A stretch of 64,000 bases of DNA, from positions 34,425 through 98,424 of the forward strand of contig JAFDZU010000001.1 of NCBI GenBank assembly GCA_018266765.1. The letters run 5' to 3'. Below, in pieces: positions 36,822 through 45,721 of the stretch (its first letter is position 1; each line of letters begins with the position of its first letter). Under the pieces are notes generated by a model, which saw nothing but the letters and a program-made list of their open reading frames with translations, was not told the DNA's origin and made no database searches. Source of the stretch: Bacteroidota bacterium (GTDB lineage: Bacteria; Bacteroidota; Ignavibacteria; Kapaibacteriales; UBA961). The translations under genes and the position numbers were made by a program.

Positions 36822-37559
36822 TTAAACTTTACTTTGTGAGTTAAATTCGACTATTCTTTTCCAGTTTATTTCTCCATCGTCACAAAAATCTGTTGCAAAC
36901 AACTGTGTAAACTTGTTTATTACTCTACTGTATTCTTTGTGAAAATCTTCGTTCTTATCTTTGGCTTTATGACTGAGAGGTTCGATGATATCAGTGTAAA
37001 ATGTTGAACTACCCGAAATTAGTTGCCAGAAATCTTGTCCGCAAACTTTCAAGTATTCACCTTTATCTGGCTGATTCTCTCTTCCGTAACAACAACCATT
37101 AACCGCAACAATTGTACGTTTGGGATTTTTAGAGAGCAAAACTTCTTTAGCATTTCTAAAATTATCTTTCATTTTCTTGATTTGACTGCTATTACCCCAA
37201 TTCGGCCCTGATTTAATCTCAATGATGTAAATAATCTTCTTTTTAGTGAATTCTAAGTCAATTCCTTCTAAATCAGTAGATTTATTCCCGCCAAATACTT
37301 TTTGACAAACAAAGATTGCAACTCCTTCAAGAAAATCTCCAAACAAAGTTTCTTCTTGAGATTGGAGAAACGCATCGAGTACGTTTTTTACCAAATCTTG
37401 TGCAGTCAGAATATTTTTTGCTTTAAACAAATATGGATTTTTACGTTTCAAAACATCCTTGAAGTTTAGTTTTTCAAGTTTTTCTAATCTTTTTGCGTGA
37501 AAAGTACCAATATGTTTTTCAATATATTGATTAAGGTCGTCAAGTTCGAGTGTTGCCAT
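36822..37559 (-). CDS. Type II restriction endonuclease (EcoO109I/PmeII-like)
   Basis: Protein of 245 residues, transcribed right behind a DNA methyltransferase. It resembles the EcoO109I/PmeII-type endonucleases: NPYLFKAKNI near residue 41, TLFGDFLEGVAIFVCQKVFGG, the catalytic PD-(D/E)XK core GIDLEF (Asp101) with YIIEIKSGPNWGN (Glu114, Lys116), GCCYGRENQPDKGEYLKVCG, DFWQLISGSSTFY, and a final WKRIVEF. All core residues are present, so it is probably active. The recognition site cannot be read from sequence; EcoO109I itself cuts a RGGNCCY site, which is only a hint. Confidence 0.82.
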   Translation of the reverse strand: MATLELDDLNQYIEKHIGTFHAKRLEKLEKLNFKDVLKRKNPYLFKAKNILTAQDLVKNVLDAFLQSQEETLFGDFLEGVAIFVCQKVFGGNKSTDLEGIDLEFTKKKIIYIIEIKSGPNWGNSSQIKKMKDNFRNAKEVLLSKNPKRTIVAVNGCCYGRENQPDKGEYLKVCGQDFWQLISGSSTFYTDIIEPLSHKAKDKNEDFHKEYSRVINKFTQLFATDFCDDGEINWKRIVEFNSQSKV

Positions 37560-37563
37560 TGTA

Positions 37564-38433
37564 TCAAAAAAGATAGTAATTTACAGGTTCAATTTCTTTT
37601 TTTATAATATCGTAATATTCTGGTAAAATTTCAATTCCAATAGAATTTCTTTTCATTTTTTGCGAAACAATCAAGGTAGTTCCAGAGCCGGCAAAAGGAT
37701 CTAAGACTGTATCATGTTCTTGAGTGAATAGTTTTATAAACCATTCGGGTAAATTTTCGGGAAATGCAGCTGGATGATTCTTATTACTACATTCAGTAGC
37801 GAAATGAAGAACATTCGTTGGATAAACTGTTTCCTTTCCTACCCAATTGGAAATGTTTTTACCGAATCCACTTCCATTTCTTGCATTATCACGAATTTTA
37901 TCTGTATCACTTAAATTCTTCAACCGACCTTTTGCCCAGTCTCCAATTGGAACTTTGACTGCATCTTGATACATAATAAACTTTTTGTCTTTGTTAAATT
38001 GTAAAAGTCTTTCCCAACTATCACGAAATCGATTAGTCCATTTACCCGGATAAGAATTTTTTTTGTGCCAAATGAATTCTTCTGTCCAAATCCAACCTTG
38101 TTTACGTAATTCAAGAATCAATTCCATTACATACGTACTTCGTTCACCATCCACAACCTTTTCTTTTATATTAAGTACAAAAGTTCCTGTTGGTTTTAGT
38201 ACACGAAGCAATTCACTAGATATAGGCAAGAACCAATCTACATATTTATCAGGATGAAGTCCGCCATACGTATCTTTTCTTTGGTCGGCATACGGAGGAG
38301 AGGTAAAAATCAAGTCAATCGAATTGTCAGCAAGTTGTTTCAAAGCATCTTTTGAATCACCTAATATAATATTCGTTGATACTTCCTTAGATTCTATTTC
38401 ATTTTTCGTATCGAGAACGGTATTTGAATTCAT
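37564..38433 (-). CDS. Type II DNA methyltransferase (beta class, probably N4-cytosine)
   Basis: Modification enzyme of 289 residues protecting the host from the adjacent endonuclease. Motif IV, TSPPY at 44-48, comes before motif I, LDPFAGSGTT at 244-253, the order of beta-class amino-methyltransferases. The Ser-Pro-Pro-Tyr form is typical of N4-cytosine enzymes, though some N6-adenine enzymes share it. The middle part (TEEFIWHKKNSYPGKWTNRFRDSWE) is probably target recognition. The endonuclease gene begins 4 bases after its stop codon, so methylase is made first, which is the safe order. Flanking gaps hold repeats, which suggests gain by transfer. Confidence 0.88.
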   Translation of the reverse strand: MNSNTVLDTKNEIESKEVSTNIILGDSKDALKQLADNSIDLIFTSPPYADQRKDTYGGLHPDKYVDWFLPISSELLRVLKPTGTFVLNIKEKVVDGERSTYVMELILELRKQGWIWTEEFIWHKKNSYPGKWTNRFRDSWERLLQFNKDKKFIMYQDAVKVPIGDWAKGRLKNLSDTDKIRDNARNGSGFGKNISNWVGKETVYPTNVLHFATECSNKNHPAAFPENLPEWFIKLFTQEHDTVLDPFAGSGTTLIVSQKMKRNSIGIEILPEYYDIIKKEIEPVNYYLF

Positions 38434-38570
38434 GTACTTTTACTTTACTTATATTTATTACAAAAATAGAATAGTTTACTTATGACGTGTTTCCGAAATA
38501 CATCGAAGTTGTCACCGTAAAAAAGTTTGTTCATCGAGTGTTTAGTATAATGGTTAGATAATTACTTTCA

Positions 38571-38590
38571 GCGAAACTACAACTATTCCC
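38571..38590 (-). repeat. Dispersed intergenic motif, copy 2 (minus strand)
   Basis: Read on the minus strand this is GGGAATAGTTGTAGTTTCGC, 19 of 20 bases identical to the copy at 23869-23888. It lies between selD and the methyltransferase gene. Confidence 0.6.
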
Positions 38591-38635
38591 CGAAAACCAC
38601 AAATAGAATTTCAATGACCTTAACACAAATTTCCT

Positions 38636-39676
38636 CTACCGCACCCAAACAGAAAACTCACTTCGCTTACTGAGAGTTCCTATTGGTGTTGTGAATTCAC
38701 CCAACCCGTTACTAATAAATAGTTCTTTCACTGTTTCTACAGCGTGCGGCTCTACTGCCAAGAGCAAACCACCGCTTGTTTGGGGGTCTGCAAGTATATT
38801 GCGCTGTTGGTCGGTTATCGGTGCTACTTTATGTCCGTAACTGCTCCAATTTCTATTAGTTCCACCGGGGATAGCCCCTTGTTCACGATAAAATTCAACT
38901 CCCGAAAGCGTTGGAATATTTTCATAATGAAGTTCCGCGCTTAGATTACTGCCTTCGGACATTTCACAGAGATGCCCTAGAAGTCCAAACCCTGTAACAT
39001 CGGTAAGAGCTGTTACTCCTTCGATTTCACCGAGCAACGCACCGATAGTATTGAGCTTCATCATTTGCTGTGCGGCAAGTCCAAGTTCACTTTCACGAAG
39101 AATCCCCCTTTTTTCGGCAGTCGTCAGTATTCCAACTCCTAACGGTTTCGTTAGAAACAGTAGATTGCCTTCTTTTGCGGTATTATTTTGTTTTAAGTTT
39201 GAAATACTCACAAGTCCGCTGACCGCCAAACCAAATATTGGCTCAGGGCTGTCAATTGAATGTCCTCCGGCAAGAGGAATTCCTGCTTCGGCACAAATCG
39301 AACGGCTTCCTTCGATTACCTTTTGGGCAATTTCTGGTGGAAGTTTATCGAGCGTCCAACCCAAAATAGCAATCGCCATAATTGGTTTTCCGCCCATAGC
39401 ATATACATCGCTAATAGCATTCGCCGAAGCAATCCTTCCGAATTGATACGGATCGTCAACTATCGGCATAAAGAAGTCTGTTGTGCTTATGAGGGCAGTT
39501 CCATTACCTAAGTCATAGACAGCGGCATCATCGCGAGAATGATTCCCTACCAAAAGCCGTTCATTATTCGGGAATGTTTCGTTGGATTGAAGAATTTTAT
39601 CGAGAATTTGCGGTGAAATCTTGCATCCGCATCCGGCACCATGACTATATTGAGTAAGTCGAATTGGAATTTCCAT
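38636..39676 (-). CDS. selD: Selenide, water dikinase
   Basis: Makes selenophosphate from selenide and ATP, the selenium donor for tRNA and protein. The 346-residue protein starts with [19 protein letters not shown], with the active-site cysteine and lysine; the residue that is selenocysteine in some organisms is an ordinary TGC cysteine here. ATP/Mg-binding motifs include [35 protein letters not shown] and GGHSID. It lies 24 bases downstream of selU on the same strand. No selA or selB is in the window, so selenouridine in tRNA is the evident use. Confidence 0.96.
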   Translation of the reverse strand: MEIPIRLTQYSHGAGCGCKISPQILDKILQSNETFPNNERLLVGNHSRDDAAVYDLGNGTALISTTDFFMPIVDDPYQFGRIASANAISDVYAMGGKPIMAIAILGWTLDKLPPEIAQKVIEGSRSICAEAGIPLAGGHSIDSPEPIFGLAVSGLVSISNLKQNNTAKEGNLLFLTKPLGVGILTTAEKRGILRESELGLAAQQMMKLNTIGALLGEIEGVTALTDVTGFGLLGHLCEMSEGSNLSAELHYENIPTLSGVEFYREQGAIPGGTNRNWSSYGHKVAPITDQQRNILADPQTSGGLLLAVEPHAVETVKELFISNGLGEFTTPIGTLSKRSEFSVWVR

Positions 39677-39700
39677 AATTATAAAGATTGTAGAGTGTTA

Positions 39701-40738
39701 TTACATTGTAATTGATTGTGCAAAATCAAGAACTAACCGTGCATTTTCAGCCGAGTCGCTTGATGTAATGTGTAATGAATGCAGAGTTTCGGGATCTCGT
39801 TTATCAAGTCCAAATTGATAGCTTTTATCGTAATAGTTGAGCAGAATTTCAAAACATTCAGCCATTCTTTCGCGGTCTAATTCTTCTAAAGCCATTTTAG
39901 TCTGAAGTCCGCCGAGTCGCTCACGGATTTTAAGGATAGAGCTTCGGAGTTCTTCCTGATTAGCAGTTCCATAATCTTCAACGAGTGCAGTTACTCTTTG
40001 TTCAATTGGTACTTCAAGAACGACAACAGGAGCACTGCGAAGCTGTTTAAAGAGATTTTCAGGAATCATTGCCATTCCGATTTTACGACTTTCGTCTTCA
40101 AGCCAAAGGTTTTGATGTCGGTCAAGTGCTCTGTATTCTACCGCCAAACTATTTTCAAATTGTTCTTGTGAGGGTTGTGCCGGCATTCCCAACGCACCGA
40201 AAGCAGAACCTTTGTGCAAGGCAATTCCTTCGAGATCAATGGTTTGTTGATTGAGTTTTTTGAGTTCATTGAGAATTAATGTTTTGCGAGAACCGGTTTT
40301 TCCTCCAATAATAATCATCGGTTGCAGAGTACCGAATGATTGAAGAGCATAATTTCGGAAGGATTTATATCCGCCGACGAGTGTATGTGTTGTAATCCCG
40401 TAGAAATTCAAGAGCCACGCTATAGCCGAACTTCTCATCCCACCGCGCCAACAATGAACAAGCACATTTTTTGAGTCTGTTTGTTCTAATGCAGTTTCAA
40501 CGAGTAATTTCATTTTTGGCCCAAAGAATTCAAAACCGTGCATAATTGCTTTTTCTCGGCTTTCCAGCTTGTAAGCAGTTCCAATAATTGCTCGTTCTTC
40601 ATCCGAAAACAGAGCAAGGTTTTTTGCAGTGGGAATATGTGCATGAGCGAATTCCGATGGAGTACGAACATCAAAAATCGGTTTGGACTGTGCCTCACGA
40701 AGAAATTCTTCAATCGGCAACGATGGAGCAGGTATCAT
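39701..40738 (-). CDS. selU: tRNA 2-selenouridine synthase
   Basis: Replaces sulfur by selenium in 2-thiouridine at the wobble base of certain tRNAs (also called MnmH or YbbB). About 345 residues. The N-terminal rhodanese domain holds KPIFDVRTPSEFAHAHIPTAKNL and the catalytic cysteine in VLVHCWRGGMRSSAIAWLL. The C-terminal P-loop domain has IIIGGKTGSRKTLILNEL, near residue 153, with a slightly unusual Walker A. I start at ATG 40738 (MIPAPSLPIEEFL), where similarity to the family begins; the frame is open to a TTG at 40801. It is the first gene of the selU-selD pair. Confidence 0.94.
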   Translation of the reverse strand: MIPAPSLPIEEFLREAQSKPIFDVRTPSEFAHAHIPTAKNLALFSDEERAIIGTAYKLESREKAIMHGFEFFGPKMKLLVETALEQTDSKNVLVHCWRGGMRSSAIAWLLNFYGITTHTLVGGYKSFRNYALQSFGTLQPMIIIGGKTGSRKTLILNELKKLNQQTIDLEGIALHKGSAFGALGMPAQPSQEQFENSLAVEYRALDRHQNLWLEDESRKIGMAMIPENLFKQLRSAPVVVLEVPIEQRVTALVEDYGTANQEELRSSILKIRERLGGLQTKMALEELDRERMAECFEILLNYYDKSYQFGLDKRDPETLHSLHITSSDSAENARLVLDFAQSITM

Positions 40739-40993
40739 TATACTATTATGTTTATTTCTCGGCGTTTGTTTGTATGAATGCAAGATACGGATTTTAACCA
40801 AACAAACATATTTTGAGTAAATTTGAGCTGATAGATTGAAAAAAATCGAGGTTTAATTCAGCAGTTGCTTTGTGGGAAATTAAGGATTGCATAATTTGTA
40901 GTTATAAAACACTGTTTCAATAGTAATTCAGGAAATATTTTCCTAAATATAAACAGTACCAATTTTCGTTTTTGATACAATCATCGGTAGATA

Positions 40994-43138
40994 ATGAACT
41001 ATAATCGGTTTCTTACTTTTCTTTTTATCTTTATTATAATTTCTTCAGTTAGCGGGTTTTCTCAATCGAGAGTTCCGTTATGGTTGGGGTTTGGCGGTGG
41101 CTATGCCCTATCGTTTCATTCCACCGACGGAACGCTTCAATGTTTGAACGATCCGGCGTGTCCAGTTTATAAAACTGGAAGCGGTTCGGGTGTCTTATTT
41201 GGCGTTTCGTTAGACTGGCGCATTTCTTCTTCGATTGGCTTTCTTGTTCGTTCAAATTTTAGTCCTGCAACGGCTAACTTAAGTAGTACAGATTCGCGTG
41301 GTTTTATAAAAAATGAATCTGGTGAAGTCGTTCCTTTAGTTCGTACTCACGATTTGAATGCAAATCTTTCTTCGCTTACTTCCGACCTTTTACTGAATTA
41401 TCATATTGGGAATTTTCACATTTTTGGCGGTGGATCATTTGGAGTATTACTTTCGCCGACTTGGAGTTCGACTTCGACTATTCTCTCTCCATTAAATGTA
41501 ACGTTCGGAAATAATCGCCGAGATACTTTATTTTTTCCTGAAAAGGATATTGCAGGTGCAGAAACTTCTCAACTTGGAATTACTGTGGGAGTTGGTTACA
41601 CAATTCCATTATCAAAGAAAATAATACTTGCTCCTGAACTTTCGGGAACTTTGCCGTTATCATCGCTTATTTCTACGTCAGATTGGAAGCAAACTATCCT
41701 TGCTTTGGGTATTTCATTACGATTCGGAACAGGAACCATCAAACCTGAAGAATTCCGTAAATCAATTCAGATTGATACTGTTACAGTGAATAATCCTACA
41801 ATTGTAGGCAATCGCTTTTCAATCGGGAAATCGATTACCTCTTCTCAAATTGAAGAAACTGAAGACCTCAAAATTATTACAGAAAAAACTTCTCGTACTG
41901 ATACTTCCATCATTGGCGCAGAGCCACCTCCAAAACCCAAGCCACCTACAGCTAAACTTGCGATTTTAGGAGTCTCAGCCAGCGGTCAGAAAACACCTCT
42001 TGAAACAATTGTTGTTCGTGGTAAGTTTGTTACCGAAGGATTTCCGATGTTGCCTTTTGTGTTTTTTGACATGAATTCAGCAGAAATAAACGACCGATAT
42101 CATCAACTCACTTCACCTGATGGATTTTCCATTGATAAATTAACACCCAATCCGTTAATTCAGCATAGAGATATATTGAATATTATTGGTGCAAGAATGC
42201 TTGAATATTCGGGTACAAAAATTACCCTTCGCGGAACAGCAGATCCAACCACCGAGAATTCTGATTGTACCTTGGCCGAAAACAGAGCAAATAGAATCAA
42301 ACAGTATTTAACTACAATTTGGGGAATTGAAGAAAAGCGTATTAAGATCTCAAAGTCATCGCGAAAATGTGCTCCCGAATCCCCCACAACTTCACAAGCT
42401 GATGAAGGTTATGAAGAAAACCGGCGAGTTGAAATAGATTCTGATGATGACGAACTACTAGCTCCGATGCTACGCACTCGATATATTGAAATTACCGATG
42501 TACTTCCACCAATCATAGAAACTGACGTAACCGGAAGTACAAAACAAAATATAACTTCATGGAAAATTGATGGTGAATATAACAGCAAAAAGTTTTTTGG
42601 AGAATCGGGTTCCGGTACCTCTCGAAATATAACTCATAATTTCACAGATGTAGAATCTCGTTTGATGCAAACCGGCGAACCAAGTGCTCTTGAAGTACGC
42701 TACGAACTATCTGACAACAATGCACTTACCGATGAACAGTCCGTTGAAATACCTGTAAGACGAGATACTATTCGACAAGCAGTTGAACGGTTATCTTTAA
42801 TGCACTTTGAAGTATTAAAAGATAAGCTGAACAGAAGTGCGAAAGCCGGTATTAAGAAATTTGTGAAAGATTTAGACAAAGATGCCACAATAAGTGTGGT
42901 AGGTTATACCGATAATCTGGGCGAGTTAGATTTGAACAATCGTCTGGCAACTGGTCGAGCCAACGCAGTTGCTGATTATATAAAATCAATTAAACCATCT
43001 GCTACAATTATACGCAACGAAGGTGTTGGTTCTTCACGTTTTCCACCGGGAATCAGTTCACATTCGTTACCCGAAAGTAGATTTTTAAGCCGAACTGTAC
43101 AGATTGAAATTCTCCGTAATTGGCAAGATGAACAATAA
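40994..43138 (+). CDS. Large OmpA-family outer membrane protein
   Basis: Exported protein of 714 residues. After a signal peptide (about 1-24, ending SGFSQS), an N-terminal beta-barrel domain (about 30-240) ends with LALGISLRFGTG. A linker with PPKPKPPTAK follows. There are two OmpA-type blocks. The first (about 345-475) has FVFFDMNSAEINDRY and a partner half with ITLRGTADPTTENSDCTLAENRANRIKQYL. The second, at the C-terminus (about 600-714), has ISVVGYTDNLGELDLNNRLATGRANAVADYI and SRFLSRTVQIEIL. The moxR gene begins 21 bases later. It probably links the outer membrane to peptidoglycan; two OmpA domains in one chain are unusual. Confidence 0.85.
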   Translation: MNYNRFLTFLFIFIIISSVSGFSQSRVPLWLGFGGGYALSFHSTDGTLQCLNDPACPVYKTGSGSGVLFGVSLDWRISSSIGFLVRSNFSPATANLSSTDSRGFIKNESGEVVPLVRTHDLNANLSSLTSDLLLNYHIGNFHIFGGGSFGVLLSPTWSSTSTILSPLNVTFGNNRRDTLFFPEKDIAGAETSQLGITVGVGYTIPLSKKIILAPELSGTLPLSSLISTSDWKQTILALGISLRFGTGTIKPEEFRKSIQIDTVTVNNPTIVGNRFSIGKSITSSQIEETEDLKIITEKTSRTDTSIIGAEPPPKPKPPTAKLAILGVSASGQKTPLETIVVRGKFVTEGFPMLPFVFFDMNSAEINDRYHQLTSPDGFSIDKLTPNPLIQHRDILNIIGARMLEYSGTKITLRGTADPTTENSDCTLAENRANRIKQYLTTIWGIEEKRIKISKSSRKCAPESPTTSQADEGYEENRRVEIDSDDDELLAPMLRTRYIEITDVLPPIIETDVTGSTKQNITSWKIDGEYNSKKFFGESGSGTSRNITHNFTDVESRLMQTGEPSALEVRYELSDNNALTDEQSVEIPVRRDTIRQAVERLSLMHFEVLKDKLNRSAKAGIKKFVKDLDKDATISVVGYTDNLGELDLNNRLATGRANAVADYIKSIKPSATIIRNEGVGSSRFPPGISSHSLPESRFLSRTVQIEILRNWQDEQ

Positions 43139-43159
43139 ACTATTAACAACAATAAATTT

Positions 43160-44134
43160 ATGGAATTAACATTTGAAAATCGAGTGGATTTAAGCCGACT
43201 TCAAGCTGCTGTCGATGGAATTAGAAACGAAATTAGGAAGATTGTTGTCGGTCAGCAATCTATGGTGGATTTACTAATAGCTGCAGTTCTCGCCGACGGA
43301 CATGTTCTTATCGAGGGAGTTCCTGGAATAGCTAAAACATTAACGGCTAAATTGCTTGCTCGAACACTCGACATTGGTTTTCAGAGGATTCAATTTACTC
43401 CCGATTTAATGCCTTCTGATGTGCTTGGGACTTCGGTATTTAATCCGAAATCAGTTGAGTTTGACTTTAGACGCGGCCCAATTTTTTCGCAGTTAATATT
43501 GATTGATGAAATTAATCGTGCTCCAGCTAAAACGCAATCTGCATTATTTGAAGTGATGGAAGAACGGCAAGTAACTATTGACGGAACAACATTCATTATG
43601 GAAAAACCGTTTTTGATTGTTGCTACCCAAAACCCAATTGACCAAGAAGGTACGTATCGCCTACCCGAAGCTCAATTAGACAGATTTTTATTTAAAATTG
43701 AAGTGGAATATCCAACTACTGAAGAAGAAACATTAATTCTTTCGGAATTTCATGGTAGAAATAATGTGAATAATCTTCATGATATTTCAGCCGTTCTTTC
43801 CGGTGCTGATATTGCTGAATTTCAAGCCGCTGTCAGAGAAATTAGGATAGATGAAAAACTGCTCGGTTATATTGCAAATATAGTAGGCCAAACTCGTTCA
43901 CACACCGGATTATTTTTGGGTGCATCTCCTCGTGCTTCAATTGGAATTATGACCGCATCGAAAGCATTTGCGGCTATGAACGGTCGTGATTTTATTACAC
44001 CGGAAGATATTAAAGATGTTGCTCCTCATATCCTACGCCATAGAATATTACTAACACCTGAAAAAGAAATGGAAGGTATTTCACCCGCTGATATCGTACG
44101 ACAAATTATTGAAAAAATTGAAGTTCCTCGCTAA
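43160..44134 (+). CDS. MoxR-family AAA+ ATPase
   Basis: Cytosolic ATPase of 324 residues acting as a chaperone-like factor in assembly of other proteins. The Walker A-like loop is EGVPGIAKTLTAKLLA near residue 54, Walker B is LILIDEINRAPAKTQSAL, and sensor 1 is LIVATQNPIDQEGTYRLPEAQLDRF, a MoxR hallmark. The MoxR lid domain follows, with SPRASIGIMTASKAFAAMNGR. MoxR genes usually sit before DUF58 and von Willebrand A-domain genes; here the next gene is the convergent mgtE, so the usual partners are missing. Confidence 0.93.
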   Translation: MELTFENRVDLSRLQAAVDGIRNEIRKIVVGQQSMVDLLIAAVLADGHVLIEGVPGIAKTLTAKLLARTLDIGFQRIQFTPDLMPSDVLGTSVFNPKSVEFDFRRGPIFSQLILIDEINRAPAKTQSALFEVMEERQVTIDGTTFIMEKPFLIVATQNPIDQEGTYRLPEAQLDRFLFKIEVEYPTTEEETLILSEFHGRNNVNNLHDISAVLSGADIAEFQAAVREIRIDEKLLGYIANIVGQTRSHTGLFLGASPRASIGIMTASKAFAAMNGRDFITPEDIKDVAPHILRHRILLTPEKEMEGISPADIVRQIIEKIEVPR

Positions 44135-44145
44135 TTCTAAGACGT

Positions 44146-45525
44146 TCACAATAAAGTACCATGAAGTAACCATACTGCAAACGAAAAGTAGATAATTATA
44201 CCTGTTACATCCACAAGTGTTGCAACAAACGGTGCAGATGAAGCGGCAGGGTCAAACTTTAATCTCTTTAATAAAAATGGAAGCATCGAACCACTTAATG
44301 ACCCCCACAAAACAACTCCGACAAGTGAAAAAGAAACAGTTAAAGCTACTAAAAAATAATGTTCACCATAAATATTTGAAAACTTTGACCAAATAACTAT
44401 TCGTAAAAATCCAATGATTCCGAGTATTGTTCCGAGAAGTAACCCGGATAAGAATTCACGGCGCATAACCCACCACCAATCTTTAAGAGTTACTTCGCCG
44501 AGTGAAATTGCTCGTACCATTAATGTAGCTGCTTGTGAACCGGAATTACCTCCGCTCGACATAATTAAGGGTAAAAAAAGCGAGAGTACAATTGCCTTTT
44601 GAAGTGCGCCTTCAAAATAAGCAAGTGCAGTAGCTGTTAGCATTTCACCAACAAATAATATGACTAACCATCCTGCCCTTTTTTGCACCATACCAAAGAA
44701 TGATATAGTATTGTACGGTTTATCAAGAGCTTCCATTCCACCAAACTTCTGGAAATCTTCTGTAGCTTCTTCTTCCGATATATCCATTACATCATCAAAC
44801 GTAACAATGCCAATTAACACACCTGTTGAATCAACAACAGGAAGCGCAGGAATATCATATTTTTCCATAGCACGAACAGCTTCTTCTTGGTCGTCGAATG
44901 CAGAAACACTTATGACATTCATATCCATAATTGTTCGAACTACTTCCTTAGGATCTGCGAATATAAACGCACGAAGAGTTATATCATCTACTAATTTACC
45001 GGCATTGTCAGTTACATAAATACGATTAATTGTTTCACTATATTTACCGTTGAAACGTATATGTTCGAGAGCTTGCTCAATCGTCCAATCCGCTCGAATT
45101 GAAAGGAAATCCGGTGTTGTTAATCGTCCGATACTTTGCTCCGGATAGCCGAGGAGTTGACGTGCTTCTTTTAAATCTTCGGGAGAAAGTAAAGTCAGAA
45201 GTTTGTGAGTTGCTTCAGCTGGCAATTCTTCTAAAAGTGCAGTTCGGTCGTCCGGAGAAAGTTCTGAAAGGATTTCACGGGTTTCTTGATTGGTAAGTAC
45301 ATGGAGTAAATCATCTTGTTCTTCGGTATCTAAATACGAAAAAACATCTGCTGATAATTCTCGTGGCAATGCTCTAAATAAAAACACACGGTCTGATTGT
45401 TCTACATCAAGCATCAAATCAGCAATTTCCGGTGGTTCCCATGTTTCGAGCACTAATCGTAAATCAGACCATAAGTGCAATTCAATCAATTCTTTAATTT
45501 CGGGCTTGAGAAGTTCTTTGAGCAT
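44146..45525 (-). CDS. mgtE: Magnesium transporter MgtE
   Basis: Mg2+ channel of 459 residues. The N-terminal superhelical domain (about 1-130) has repeated LPRELSADVFSYLDTEEQDDLL and LSPDDRTALLEELP. Two CBS domains follow (about 135-260), with VISVSAFDDQEEAVRAMEKYDIPALPVVD and LIGIVTFDDVMD. Then come five membrane helices (about 285-455), with the pore motif PLIMSSGGNSGSQAATLMVRAIS. All domains expected for magnesium-gated opening are present. It converges with moxR, only 11 bases apart. Confidence 0.96.
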   Translation of the reverse strand: MLKELLKPEIKELIELHLWSDLRLVLETWEPPEIADLMLDVEQSDRVFLFRALPRELSADVFSYLDTEEQDDLLHVLTNQETREILSELSPDDRTALLEELPAEATHKLLTLLSPEDLKEARQLLGYPEQSIGRLTTPDFLSIRADWTIEQALEHIRFNGKYSETINRIYVTDNAGKLVDDITLRAFIFADPKEVVRTIMDMNVISVSAFDDQEEAVRAMEKYDIPALPVVDSTGVLIGIVTFDDVMDISEEEATEDFQKFGGMEALDKPYNTISFFGMVQKRAGWLVILFVGEMLTATALAYFEGALQKAIVLSLFLPLIMSSGGNSGSQAATLMVRAISLGEVTLKDWWWVMRREFLSGLLLGTILGIIGFLRIVIWSKFSNIYGEHYFLVALTVSFSLVGVVLWGSLSGSMLPFLLKRLKFDPAASSAPFVATLVDVTGIIIYFSFAVWLLHGTLL

Positions 45526-45655
45526 TTTTGTAGTAATACTATTCGTCAGTTTAGGTATTTATTAATACAAAATTACCACTTACTTGTCATCTATAGCGTA
45601 AGAATAGTTTTAATATGTAGTAATTCTAAGCTTATATGAACTACAAACAAAATAA

Positions 45656-45695
45656 ATCGCCCTTATGCTGTGAGATACCACAACGTAAGGGCGAT
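45656..45695 (-). terminator. Intrinsic terminator after the Ig-like T9SS gene
   Basis: ATCGCCCTTATG (45656-45667) pairs with CGTAAGGGCGAT (45684-45695) in a 12-base-pair stem with one G-T pair. On the minus strand a T-rich stretch (TTATTTTGTTT) follows. It lies 26 bases after the stop codon at 45722. Confidence 0.8.
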
Positions 45696-45721
45696 TGTAA
45701 ATCTTTTTATAAAGATTTGAA

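Noticed and set aside
38636..39676. SelD as a selenoprotein
   Set aside because: The active-site codon is TGC (cysteine); no in-frame TGA is present.
40930..40944. Short palindrome AGGAAA-TAT-TTTCCT before the large OmpA gene
   Set aside because: The arms are only six bases in AT-rich DNA, with nothing else to support a function.
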